Shown here piece after piece: positions 16,591 through 24,084 of a DNA stretch of 64,000 nt (position 1 is its first letter; each line of letters starts with the position of its first letter). The DNA is from SHZL01 sp031362985 (lineage in GTDB: Bacteria > Pseudomonadota > Gammaproteobacteria > Xanthomonadales > SZUA-36). Both the position numbers and the translations under genes were made by a program. Location: the NCBI GenBank assembly GCA_031362985.1, contig JANLTO010000179.1:1-64000 (forward strand), written 5' to 3'. The notes beneath the pieces were generated by a model. It saw only the letters and a list, made by a program, of their open reading frames with translations, was not told the DNA's origin and did no database searches.

Positions 16591-19524
16591 TCAAAGTATT
16601 TTAAGCGAAAGCATGATCTCATCGTCAGCCTTCTCCCAGTCGATAAAGCCTCGCGCAAGGCCCACGGAGAGTGTCATGGGTTGCCGGTGCGCCACGGTAA
16701 AGCGGAAGTCGATCTGAAAGCCCAGAGTGCTGTAGGTTTCGCGGTGATCGCTGTCAGAAATATCGGTAAACATCACGCCGGCGAAAAACGCAGGCCTGGC
16801 CGAACTGAGGAAAAAGCTGGGCAGGCCCAACTCGGCAAACCGGAGTGGTGGAAGATTCCATTCCAGCATAGACCTGGCGAAGTCCTGCGCGTACAACTGG
16901 TCAATCTCGAAACCAGGGAAGCTCTGATATTCCCTGTACCGCTTGATTTCCCCGTCGTCTACATAGTTATTGCCAAAAGCGCCGAAATACCAGTTTGCCA
17001 GCGTATTGCTGCGATTGCCGCCAGATAGTCCGGCCTCGTTATACAACCACACCGAGGAATGTTTCCACGGCAGGGCAAATCCAAAATCAAAACCACCGCG
17101 GATTTTTGGAAACAGATTACCGTTCGCGTGATCCATGTAGCCCACCAGGTTCCACCCGTAACCCTTCTCGTGGTCAACTGCGCCCAGCGATTCCTCCATA
17201 TTCTTGAAATTCAGTTCTGCTGTTGCGGAAAGCAGTTTGGTAAATTCAGCTTCTACGTTCTGGTTTCCCGGCAAGGTGTTCAGTCCTGTGTAATAAGCGG
17301 TTTCCACGTCCAGATTCAATGTACGGGATCCATCGTGAATCAGCGGGTTCATATAGCCGGCAATAAACGCATCACCTTTCCTGGCTCTTTCGGTGGGCCC
17401 AAAGAGATCATAAAAATCGGCGAAGTTGTGCCAATACTGGAATCGCCAGTCGAGCGTTGTGTATTCGACATTAGCATGCAATCTCTGCGAACTTTCCAGT
17501 GACGTACCAACGCTGTAGGACACATCCGCCTTAAGGGTATTGAACATCATTGGGTCTTCCCAGTTGAAAGCCCAACCCACAGCTACCGAGCCCAGGTAAC
17601 CTTCAATGACCGGATATCCCGATGCATATTCGAGTTCACGACCGGGGTGATACTCTCCTTTTTGCGGATTGAGTGCATCAAGATCGATATCTGCCGGTGA
17701 CCCCACACCCCAATCCATGACCACCGGGTACTTCTTGACGATTTCATTTCCCAGGAAATTTGTTGCACTGAGGTCCTTGAGCAGTATCGGATCAATTCGC
17801 GTCGGCAGCAGGCCTTGCCCGGTATACTCAAAAACGATTAATGACCCATCTTCCATGGGGATGGGCAGGAAGAAACCGGTTTCAGCATTGCTCACAGCCT
17901 CGATTTCACCGGTGGCGATTTCGTAGCGGAAAATGTTCGACACACCGGTGTAGTAGGAACTTCCGAACAGATACTTCCCGTCCGGAGAAAATACAAAACC
18001 CTCGGGTACTGCCCGGCCAAAATCGAACTGCCCAAACGGCTTAAAGTTCTCATTGAGCAGGTCCCCGGTATGGAACAGGCGCAAAAACTGGTCGCCGTTG
18101 ATTTCTTCCACGGTCGCAGACATCAAAGTGCCATCAGGCGACAGATCAAGGTCGGTCAAAACCTCTCCATAAGGCCAGGTATGGACCTCCTCCCAGTCAT
18201 CGTATGGCGGCAGGATCCGCACCAGGGAAACATAACCGTTTTCATTGCGCACACCCCAAATCGACTGGTCCACGCGATTAAATGCCAGGTCGCCGATGCG
18301 CGCATCCCGCAGCAACATCTTCGCCTTGCCGTCGCGCAGGTCGACGGACATCAGGTCACGTTTCTTGTTGTTGTCCGATGTGTAGAACACAACCTGATTC
18401 TGATCATCGTATGCGGTAGAGGTTACTTTGTATTTCATCGGCCCCTTGATATCAACCACACGCTCGATGCTGCCATCGGCAAGTGACATGACGCCTATGT
18501 GGGCGACCACCCCTGGGTAATAGAATCCACCAATAAGCGTATTGGATTTTGTATCTACAAAGGAACGCGAAACGGAACCCAGCGCCTGCTGTACCAGGGG
18601 TTGCTTGGATGTTAGCGCGACTTTTCTCACTGCATCCAGGTTGGCTTGCTGGAATTCCTGCTCAAATTCGATCCAGTCGTTCCAGGCGTCTTCGAGCGAC
18701 TTGCCAAACACATGTTCAAACTGGGCTGAGTAGTACCGCTTACTGCCTTCCTCACGTCTGAGCCATTCGATCACTTTTCCCGGAGAATAGGTGTAGGCGA
18801 GGTAACTGAAAAAACGGGTGCCATAAAAATAGGCATTGGATTCAGTCTGGAAATCAACCGCGGTTCCTTCAGCAACAAGACCCAGGTTGCTATAAGGCGT
18901 TTGACCATCCCGTACCATGGCGCGGAACTTCATTTCATCATAAGCACCCTGAGCACGGCCCAGGCCCCCGGACATCCAAGTTTCCAGGAACACCGCGCTA
19001 CCTTCGAAATACCAGCGCGGCGCAACATTCCTGGGAGTAGCCATGAAATGATAGAACAAGGATTCCGGATGCTCGCCGGTCACTTGGGGTTTGCCGCCCA
19101 GGAAGCGCCGCCATTTCCGGTCCGCTGTGTTGGATACGTCACCGGTGGCGACATGCACCAGCTCATGGTTCATAAGTTGGTAAATCCGTTCCACGGCAGG
19201 AAATGTTTCAAAACTGTGCTTGAGCGGCGCCACATCAACCCACAAAAGATTTCTGGGTGAGGACATGGCAGCTGCATTGCCATAGTCCATGAAATCTTGC
19301 AGCATCAGGGTCACTTTTTCATAAGGTGTCCAGTCAAAAATATTTCGCTGGAATTCAAGGGAATTTTGAAAACTGCGGGTCGCATGCGGGACCAGGTAAG
19401 TCGTCATCGGATCAAAGTAGAGCAACCGAAGATCCTCGGTTTCCTGCTCGTCCATCCAGAACGAATCGGCATCGACCCGGGAACTGAAAAAAACAATTAT
19501 CAACAGGAAAAACCATTTCGGCAT
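16591..19524 (-). CDS. Exported peptidase / beta-propeller / outer-membrane beta-barrel protein
   Basis: 977 residues from the ATG at 19524, chosen because MPKWFFLLIIVFFSSRVDA is a signal peptide; a 35-residue upstream extension has none. Three parts are visible. Residues ~30-330 contain a gluzincin-type site, MNHELVHVATGD, with WYFEGSAVFLETWM downstream as the likely third ligand. Residues ~340-650 show TolB/WD-like repeats (LSPDGTLMSA, FSPDGKYLFGSS, TSTAYDDQNQVVFYTS). Residues ~700-977 look like amphipathic beta strands ending in RFTVAHRQPMTLSVGLARGFIDW, similar to the last strands of BamA-type barrels. It is probably a surface-exposed protease anchored by its own barrel. Substrate unknown. 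A transcription terminator at 19632 separates it from the sigma island. Confidence 0.75.
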   Translation of the reverse strand: MPKWFFLLIIVFFSSRVDADSFWMDEQETEDLRLLYFDPMTTYLVPHATRSFQNSLEFQRNIFDWTPYEKVTLMLQDFMDYGNAAAMSSPRNLLWVDVAPLKHSFETFPAVERIYQLMNHELVHVATGDVSNTADRKWRRFLGGKPQVTGEHPESLFYHFMATPRNVAPRWYFEGSAVFLETWMSGGLGRAQGAYDEMKFRAMVRDGQTPYSNLGLVAEGTAVDFQTESNAYFYGTRFFSYLAYTYSPGKVIEWLRREEGSKRYYSAQFEHVFGKSLEDAWNDWIEFEQEFQQANLDAVRKVALTSKQPLVQQALGSVSRSFVDTKSNTLIGGFYYPGVVAHIGVMSLADGSIERVVDIKGPMKYKVTSTAYDDQNQVVFYTSDNNKKRDLMSVDLRDGKAKMLLRDARIGDLAFNRVDQSIWGVRNENGYVSLVRILPPYDDWEEVHTWPYGEVLTDLDLSPDGTLMSATVEEINGDQFLRLFHTGDLLNENFKPFGQFDFGRAVPEGFVFSPDGKYLFGSSYYTGVSNIFRYEIATGEIEAVSNAETGFFLPIPMEDGSLIVFEYTGQGLLPTRIDPILLKDLSATNFLGNEIVKKYPVVMDWGVGSPADIDLDALNPQKGEYHPGRELEYASGYPVIEGYLGSVAVGWAFNWEDPMMFNTLKADVSYSVGTSLESSQRLHANVEYTTLDWRFQYWHNFADFYDLFGPTERARKGDAFIAGYMNPLIHDGSRTLNLDVETAYYTGLNTLPGNQNVEAEFTKLLSATAELNFKNMEESLGAVDHEKGYGWNLVGYMDHANGNLFPKIRGGFDFGFALPWKHSSVWLYNEAGLSGGNRSNTLANWYFGAFGNNYVDDGEIKRYREYQSFPGFEIDQLYAQDFARSMLEWNLPPLRFAELGLPSFFLSSARPAFFAGVMFTDISDSDHRETYSTLGFQIDFRFTVAHRQPMTLSVGLARGFIDWEKADDEIMLSLKIL

Positions 19525-19631
19525 AGTCGCCAACCCCTTAGAAGCTGCATGACGTGGCCATTTTATTCGATTCCAGCGGGCAATGTCCGTGTTTTCGGAG
19601 CACCAGCGGCGGGAAATACAGTCGCCCAAAG

Positions 19632-19656
19632 AAAACCGCCGGCTTGAGGCCGGCGG
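19632..19656 (-). terminator. Rho-independent terminator of the sigma-island operon (bidirectional look)
   Basis: An 8-bp perfect GC stem (CCGCCGGC at 19636-19643 with GCCGGCGG at 19649-19656) closes a 5-base loop. On the - strand it is followed by TTTTC; on the + strand by CGTTTT. It lies 54 bp past the stop of the (ADK)n gene and ahead of the peptidase-barrel gene, so it most likely ends transcription of the upstream operon. Confidence 0.85.
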
Positions 19657-19709
19657 CGTTTTAGTACTATGCGAGTCGATCTGGAAGCAAACTCAACTTC
19701 CAACCACTT

Positions 19710-20318
19710 TCACTGCTGGATGACGGCCCTGTCGGCCTTGTCAGCCTTGTCGGCCTTGTCGGCCTTGTCGGCCTTGTCAGCTTTGTCGGCCCTTTCAGCT
19801 TTATCAGCTTTATCAGCTTTGTCGGCTTTATCAGCTTTATCTGCCTTGTCGGCTTTATCAGCCTGATCAGCTTTATCCGCATTATCAGCATTGACTCTGC
19901 CACCCTTGCTCATTGCGTTGTCAGCGTTGTCAGCTTTGTCAGCTTTGTCGGCTTTGTCTGCATTATCGGCATTGATTCTGCTGCTCTTCGAGATCGCGTT
20001 GTCGGCCTTGGCCTTATCAGCTTTGTCCGCCTTGTCCGCTTTATCAGCCTTATCCGCTTTGTCGGCAGAATCAGCCAGAAGGCTTGAGGCCATTTCGTCA
20101 GAAACTTCACCTGATGTTGTTTCTTCTTCACCCAGGATCACATCATCGGTGCTGATCTGGTTTGAGCGATAACGTTCGGCTGGAACTATGGTTCCGGAAA
20201 CACCTTCTGTGCCTGGAGGCCAAGCAGTGCCAACGTACAGAATGGCGCCAATAGCTGCCGCCAACGCAACTACAATTACCAGAACTTTAGTACTGCCTGT
20301 CTGACTCGTTCTCATCAT
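19710..20318 (-). CDS. Single-pass membrane protein with (Ala-Asp-Lys)n repeat
   Basis: 202 residues: a short N-terminus, one TM helix (about 11-30), an acidic spacer (to about 81), then a repeat domain (82-198) of ADK triplets with occasional ADN, ADQ and AER. Three triplet blocks are separated by two related linkers, ISKSSRIN (109-116) and MSKGGRVN (136-143), so there is also a 27-residue higher-order repeat. In a helix the triplet puts Asp(i) and Lys(i+4) in register, so an extended charged single helix is likely (inference). GGAGTAAC precedes the ATG. The upstream region carries the same 30-bp motif as the adjacent ECF sigma gene, suggesting it is a direct target of that sigma factor. I do not recognise a named family; no function is proposed beyond an envelope-located, stress-regulated protein. 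Confidence 0.8.
   Translation of the reverse strand: MMRTSQTGSTKVLVIVVALAAAIGAILYVGTAWPPGTEGVSGTIVPAERYRSNQISTDDVILGEEETTSGEVSDEMASSLLADSADKADKADKADKADKADKAKADNAISKSSRINADNADKADKADKADNADNAMSKGGRVNADNADKADQADKADKADKADKADKADKADKAERADKADKADKADKADKADKADRAVIQQ
19725..20075. repeat. 9-bp tandem repeat array encoding ADK triplets
   Basis: The DNA consists of variants of a 9-bp unit (on the + strand, TCAGCCTTG / TCGGCCTTG / TCAGCTTTA) interrupted by two linker segments. Synonymous variation between units, with preserved Ala-Asp-Lys coding, indicates selection on the protein as well as possible slippage-driven expansion. The opposite strand is also open, encoding an (LSA)n string. Confidence 0.9.
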
Positions 20319-20393
20319 GTTACTCCTGGGTTGTTATCAAACTGCGTTCATCGCCGCGGAGGCGGTACCTATCAGAACTCAGCCTCTTGATAG

Positions 20394-20423
20394 TAACTAC
20401 ACCGATACTACAAAAAAGTTGGC
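20394..20423 (-). promoter_or_regulatory. Putative ECF promoter of the (ADK)n gene
   Basis: Read on the - strand: GCCAACTTT-T-TTG, nine bases, then TGTAGTTA. The identical pattern, with the same 9-base gap, precedes the ECF sigma gene at 21783-21812. AAC in the -35 region is typical of ECF promoters. The -10-like part ends 75 bp upstream of the ATG at 20318. Confidence 0.65.
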
Positions 20424-20467
20424 GGTTAATGCAGAAATCTTTCAAACATCGTTTCGCCGGCGGCTCC

Positions 20468-21241
20468 CTACTCTTTGGACTCCAAAAGTCCCTGGTAAAT
20501 ACTTGCCCCGTGCTGAGACAGTGATATCCCGATGTCCCGCAAGTGCGTAGTGCCTTTCGGTTCGTCGCGCAGAAACACCACGTACTGCTGGTTACCACTG
20601 TTCAATAAATGCACTTTTCCATTGGATACTTCGAATTTTTCAACGGCTGACGCCGAGTCCTGGTCGGCAAAGCCGCCAAAACGCATTCCTGTGCCACTCA
20701 AATCAATGGTTACCTCAACAGGTTCTTCCGATTTGAGATCAAACTCAAGTGCTATCGCCTGGTCACGGTAGCTTCGCTTGATGCTACCCTGAACATAATC
20801 AAGACTTACTGAGAGTTTCTCACCTGCAGAACCTCGTTGACTCTCAGGCTGACTCATCATGGTTCCAACCACAGCCGACAGATCCTGCGCTTCCCTGGGG
20901 CTGACTTGAGTGAGGCCGATACCCATCAGCAGGCCGGCGGCCAGTGAAAGGCCATAGGTTGCGGGCCCATGGGATGCAAACTTTAGCCACCGGGACGAGC
21001 GTATTGAGAATTGCACGCGCTTGGGTAGCTTGATTGCACTGCTGATCTTGCTCTGCAGGCCGACAGGCGGGTCAAGGCTGGGAATCGACGCCATTAACTC
21101 ATTGATCCGAATCATATCGTCCCGGAATTTCCTCGCTTCCTGGGACTGCAATAATTCACCGGAAAGCTCGGCCCGGTCGTGGTCGTCCAACTCGCCATCG
21201 ACGTCTGCCTGGATGAGATCAATAATTCGCTCATTCAACAT
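20468..21241 (-). CDS. Membrane anti-sigma factor, RseA-like
   Basis: 257 residues. The N-terminus (MLNERIIDLIQADVDGELDDHDRAELSGELLQ...) is the helical sigma-binding domain of the anti-sigma superfamily, without the HxxxCxxC zinc motif. One TM helix follows (about 94-111, GLSLAAGLLMGIGL), then a periplasmic domain of about 145 residues rich in beta strands. It should hold the ECF sigma factor encoded 2 bp upstream at the membrane until a signal triggers release, by proteolysis or conformational change. The periplasmic domain is not recognisably RseA or RseB-binding. Overlap and order (sigma first, anti-sigma second) are typical. Confidence 0.83.
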   Translation of the reverse strand: MLNERIIDLIQADVDGELDDHDRAELSGELLQSQEARKFRDDMIRINELMASIPSLDPPVGLQSKISSAIKLPKRVQFSIRSSRWLKFASHGPATYGLSLAAGLLMGIGLTQVSPREAQDLSAVVGTMMSQPESQRGSAGEKLSVSLDYVQGSIKRSYRDQAIALEFDLKSEEPVEVTIDLSGTGMRFGGFADQDSASAVEKFEVSNGKVHLLNSGNQQYVVFLRDEPKGTTHLRDIGISLSQHGASIYQGLLESKE

Positions 21242-21243
21242 GA

Positions 21244-21783
21244 TTACATTTCCCCTAGTGCCGCCAGTTGGGCTTTCATTAGCTGGCGGGCAGAATAAAG
21301 CCTTGATTTCACTGTCTTTTCAGGAATGCTGAGAATTCCGCTGATATCGTGGTAACTCATTTCCGAAAAATGCCTCAACACCACGACCACCCGGTAATCT
21401 TCCTGCAATTGCATGAGACCTGCCTGGATGACATCGGACAGCCTGTCTGCATCAATATGATCTTCCGGATTGGATTCAAGCGAGTGATGCTCATCCTCGT
21501 AGGATTCCTCGTTCTTGCTCCGGTTTCGTTGATTGATGGATTCATTAATTGCTATCCGGTAGATCCAGCTGAAAAACTTGTATTCCGGGTTGTACTGATC
21601 AATTCGTTCAAACACCTTCATGAATACGGTCTGGGTTACGTCCGCCGCATCATCGCGATTACCGAGGATACGAAAAGCTGCGTTGTAAATTGGCCGCTCA
21701 TATTCCTTGATCAACTCCCCCAGCGCCTGACGGTCACCACGCCTGCATCGCAAGATGAGTTCATGATCCCGGCTCTTATCCAT
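21244..21783 (-). CDS. ECF RNA polymerase sigma factor
   Basis: 179 residues with region 2 (AFRILGNRDDAADVTQTVFMKVFERIDQY...KFFSWIYRIAINESINQRNR) and region 4 (LQEDYRVVVVLRHFSEMSYHDISGILSIPEKTVKSRLYSARQLMKAQL). These bind -10 and -35 elements of target promoters. The start ATG at 21783 matches the usual ECF N-terminus (HELILRCRRGD), but it has no Shine-Dalgarno and abuts a motif that looks like its own promoter, so a leaderless or later start cannot be excluded. The anti-sigma gene follows after 2 bp. Targets probably include the (ADK)n gene and itself. Confidence 0.92.
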   Translation of the reverse strand: MDKSRDHELILRCRRGDRQALGELIKEYERPIYNAAFRILGNRDDAADVTQTVFMKVFERIDQYNPEYKFFSWIYRIAINESINQRNRSKNEESYEDEHHSLESNPEDHIDADRLSDVIQAGLMQLQEDYRVVVVLRHFSEMSYHDISGILSIPEKTVKSRLYSARQLMKAQLAALGEM

Positions 21784-21812
21784 AACTACAGGCCATCAGC
21801 AATAAAGTTGGC
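21783..21812 (-). promoter_or_regulatory. Putative ECF autoregulatory motif at the sigma gene
   Basis: Read on the - strand: GCCAACTTT-A-TTG, nine bases, TGTAGTTA, with the final A being the first base of the sigma ATG. It matches 20394-20423 at 20 of the 21 non-spacer positions. If it is a promoter, the transcript would begin inside the first codons of the sigma gene; if not, it may be an operator. Confidence 0.55.
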
Positions 21813-21868
21813 AGGCATTGAGCTAGCGACATGGAACCCGTGTGAAAACTGGCTGGAAATAATTTCAA

Positions 21869-22165
21869 TTACTTTTGTAAAAGACTGATATCAAACAATT
21901 TGTCGAACCCCGAATAGCGCAAGATGTCATTGATGTGACTGTTCACATTGATCAACTTCAACCCGGAAGTACCCACCATCAGGCGTTTGTGCGTCTTTAG
22001 CAATACGCCAAGCCCGGCACTGGACATGTATTCAAGCTCGGCCAGGTTCAAAATGCACTCCCCGGAAACCTGGTCCAAAAACGCCTGCGCATTGGCCGCC
22101 TGCGCCGCATCCAGACGACCAGTCATCGTTACCTGGCCCAGATCATTGAAATCGATGCTAAACAT
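21869..22165 (-). CDS. STAS-domain anti-sigma factor antagonist (RsbV/SpoIIAA-like)
   Basis: 98 residues starting at ATG 22165 (MFSIDFNDLGQVTMTGRLDAAQAANAQAF); a longer frame exists but lies inside the kinase gene. The STAS fold is clear, with the phosphorylatable serine in EYMSSAGLGVLLKTHKRL. In partner switching the unphosphorylated antagonist binds the RsbW-like kinase and frees its client. It overlaps the kinase gene by 8 bp (ATGTTTAG), so expression is coupled. The ECF sigma gene is 85 bp downstream on the same strand. Confidence 0.88.
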   Translation of the reverse strand: MFSIDFNDLGQVTMTGRLDAAQAANAQAFLDQVSGECILNLAELEYMSSAGLGVLLKTHKRLMVGTSGLKLINVNSHINDILRYSGFDKLFDISLLQK

Positions 22166-22571
22166 CGGCTTTTCCTCCCTTGATCTGGAAGGTAATTTTG
22201 CTTTGCCGGTCGTGATATTCATAGTGAATTGAATCGACCATTTTTAGCACCAGATACACGCCAAGTCCTCCGGGTGTGCGCTCTGCTAAAGGAGCATCAA
22301 TGTTTATGCCCCGCGGAACAGTCGGATCGAAACGCTCAACATCGTAGTCGGTCAGACTTACCTTAATGCCACCGGCTACAGGCTCCATTTCCAGCAGGAT
22401 TTCGCGCTGGGTCTCCTTATTGTAATTGACCATGTTCACAAACAGCTCTTCTATGCACAGATCCACCGGAGTGCGTAGCGCCGGATCGATACTGTTCTGC
22501 TTGAAGAACTGCTCAGTTGCATCCACAATCGGGGTTATTTCGTCATAACTCCGCGCAAAGAATTTTTTCAT
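22158..22571 (-). CDS. RsbW-like serine kinase / anti-sigma regulatory ATPase
   Basis: 137 residues of HATPase_c_2. The N-box is DLCIEELFVNMVNY, and the ATP lid/G2 region is RTPGGLGVYLVLKMVDSIHY. The G1 region LTDYDVERFDP lacks the usual DxGxG glycines, but the RsbW family is variable there. It should phosphorylate the STAS protein and bind either it or a client. GAGGCAGGAAA precedes the ATG. The client in this cluster is not obvious, because the adjacent sigma factor is an ECF with its own membrane anti-sigma, not a SigB-type. Confidence 0.85.
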   Translation of the reverse strand: MKKFFARSYDEITPIVDATEQFFKQNSIDPALRTPVDLCIEELFVNMVNYNKETQREILLEMEPVAGGIKVSLTDYDVERFDPTVPRGINIDAPLAERTPGGLGVYLVLKMVDSIHYEYHDRQSKITFQIKGGKADV

Positions 22572-22678
22572 TTTCCTGCCTCAATAAAGGTTGTTATGCA
22601 CGAGTGAACCGGGTTCATCGCCCAGTCTAGCTGAGTTCGTGGCTTTCTTGACCCATGCGAGTTCCGATCTCAACCGGG

Positions 22679-23947
22679 TCAGGTCGCTTCCAGCCTGCGC
22701 AACAGGACCACCGTTATATCATCCGCCTGCTTCTCATCGCCACCAAAATGGAACACGGCCTGGAACAATTGCTTGCCGAGCTCCTCCATGGACAAGTGGT
22801 GATGCCGCACCATGACTTGCTCTACTCCTTGTTCGCCAAACAGGACACCCTGGTCGTTAGCAAATTCATAAATCCCGTCTGAAAGCAGTGCCAATACATC
22901 ACCCCGTTCCATGCGTATCGTACTAGCTGCACCCGGGTCATCCAAGGGCAAAATTCCGACCGGGAAATGGGTCGGCTTCAGCCACTCGCACCGCTTGTCT
23001 GCAGCATGGAAGTGCAGTAGTGGCCCCTGCCCACCGGAATAGTAGGTTACTTCGTTCCGGGACGGGTCAAGAAAACCCATGAAGGCCGTGAGAAAACGGT
23101 CCGCTGGCAAGTCTTCGGCAAGCTGGTTATTAACGTGACGGTAGGCTTCCGCAAGCCCCGCCCCGCACCTGAAAGCGACCCGCAACATTGCTTGCATCTG
23201 GGTTGCGGACAGGGCCGAACCAATGCCGTGACCAGTTGCATCTCCCAACAAAATGAACAGCCGGCCTTCCAAAACTACCAGGTCAAACATGTCTCCGCCC
23301 GTCTGGTCGGCCGGGCGAAACTCACCATACAGGTCATAGTCCGGAACCGGAGGCATGACACTGGGCAAAGTGCTCATCTGGATTTCGCGCGCCAGCGAAA
23401 CCTCTTCATCCAGGCGTTCCTTCAGGAATAGCGCTTCGGTCAATTGCGTCCGCTGCAAGGCCACTGCGCATTGAGCGGCGAGGGATATGGCCAATAGTTC
23501 ATCACTGTGCTCAAACACACCCCCTTGCTTGTTCAGCAACTGCATCACGCCAACCGGCTCTCCCTGGCGGCCCAGCAAGGGGATGCTCAAAATTGAACGG
23601 GTTCTGAACCCGGTAATTTGGTCAATGGCCTGGTTGAAACGGGCATCCGAATACGCTTCGGGCACATTGATCACCTGCCTTTTTTCGAGGCATTCACCGA
23701 CCAGCCCCTGACCAACCGGGATGCGGATGGGTGGCCCATCCTGTGGCACTTTTAACTCGAGCTCCCGGCTCGCGGCATGATACAGCCAAAGACTGCCACG
23801 CTCGGCAAGCAACACCTCTTTACCAGCCTCCACAATTTCGGTTAACAACTGCACCAGGTCAAACGACTCTGCGAGCTTGTGACATACGTCCAGAATTCTC
23901 AGCAGAGATTCCCTGGACAGCTCCGCCGCTCCATGTCTCATATGCAT
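22679..23947 (-). CDS. GAF domain-containing PP2C-type serine phosphatase (RsbU/SpoIIE-like)
   Basis: 422 residues. Residues ~20-175 form a GAF domain (FDLVQLLTEIVEAGKEVLLAERGSLWLY..., GQGLVGECL, SILSIPLLGRQGEPVGVMQLLNK), followed by a short coiled linker and a PP2C_SIG catalytic domain (about 200-420) with metal-binding aspartates in GGDMFDLVVL, LGDATGHGIGSALSA, LSDGIYEF and KQADDITVVLL. It would dephosphorylate the STAS antagonist in response to whatever the GAF domain senses. It is first in the probable PP2C-kinase-STAS transcription unit, with a 107-bp gap before the kinase gene. Confidence 0.9.
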   Translation of the reverse strand: MHMRHGAAELSRESLLRILDVCHKLAESFDLVQLLTEIVEAGKEVLLAERGSLWLYHAASRELELKVPQDGPPIRIPVGQGLVGECLEKRQVINVPEAYSDARFNQAIDQITGFRTRSILSIPLLGRQGEPVGVMQLLNKQGGVFEHSDELLAISLAAQCAVALQRTQLTEALFLKERLDEEVSLAREIQMSTLPSVMPPVPDYDLYGEFRPADQTGGDMFDLVVLEGRLFILLGDATGHGIGSALSATQMQAMLRVAFRCGAGLAEAYRHVNNQLAEDLPADRFLTAFMGFLDPSRNEVTYYSGGQGPLLHFHAADKRCEWLKPTHFPVGILPLDDPGAASTIRMERGDVLALLSDGIYEFANDQGVLFGEQGVEQVMVRHHHLSMEELGKQLFQAVFHFGGDEKQADDITVVLLRRLEAT

Positions 23948-24084
23948 TCTCTATGGCACTCCACTGCCCAGTTTAATCTATTTGCATCAGGCACCGCTGA
24001 TACCAGGCTCGCCCGCTTGCCTACGAGCTTTAGTGCCGGGACCGTTTGCATTATGCTTTTGCCTGGATTCCGGAATTTCCCTTG

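Noticed and set aside
19725..20075. Regular short repeats resembling a CRISPR-like array
   Set aside because: The unit is 9 bp without unique spacers and lies in frame inside a coding sequence.
19669..20172. Open + strand frames encoding long (Leu-Ser-Ala)n strings
   Set aside because: They are the antisense image of the (ADK)n repeat; no ribosome site, signal or non-repeat domain supports them.
22572..22610. AACCTTTATTG upstream of the RsbW-like gene as a third copy of the ECF motif
   Set aside because: It resembles only the -35 half, with an extra base; the TGTAGTTA half is missing and the spacing to the start codon is too short.
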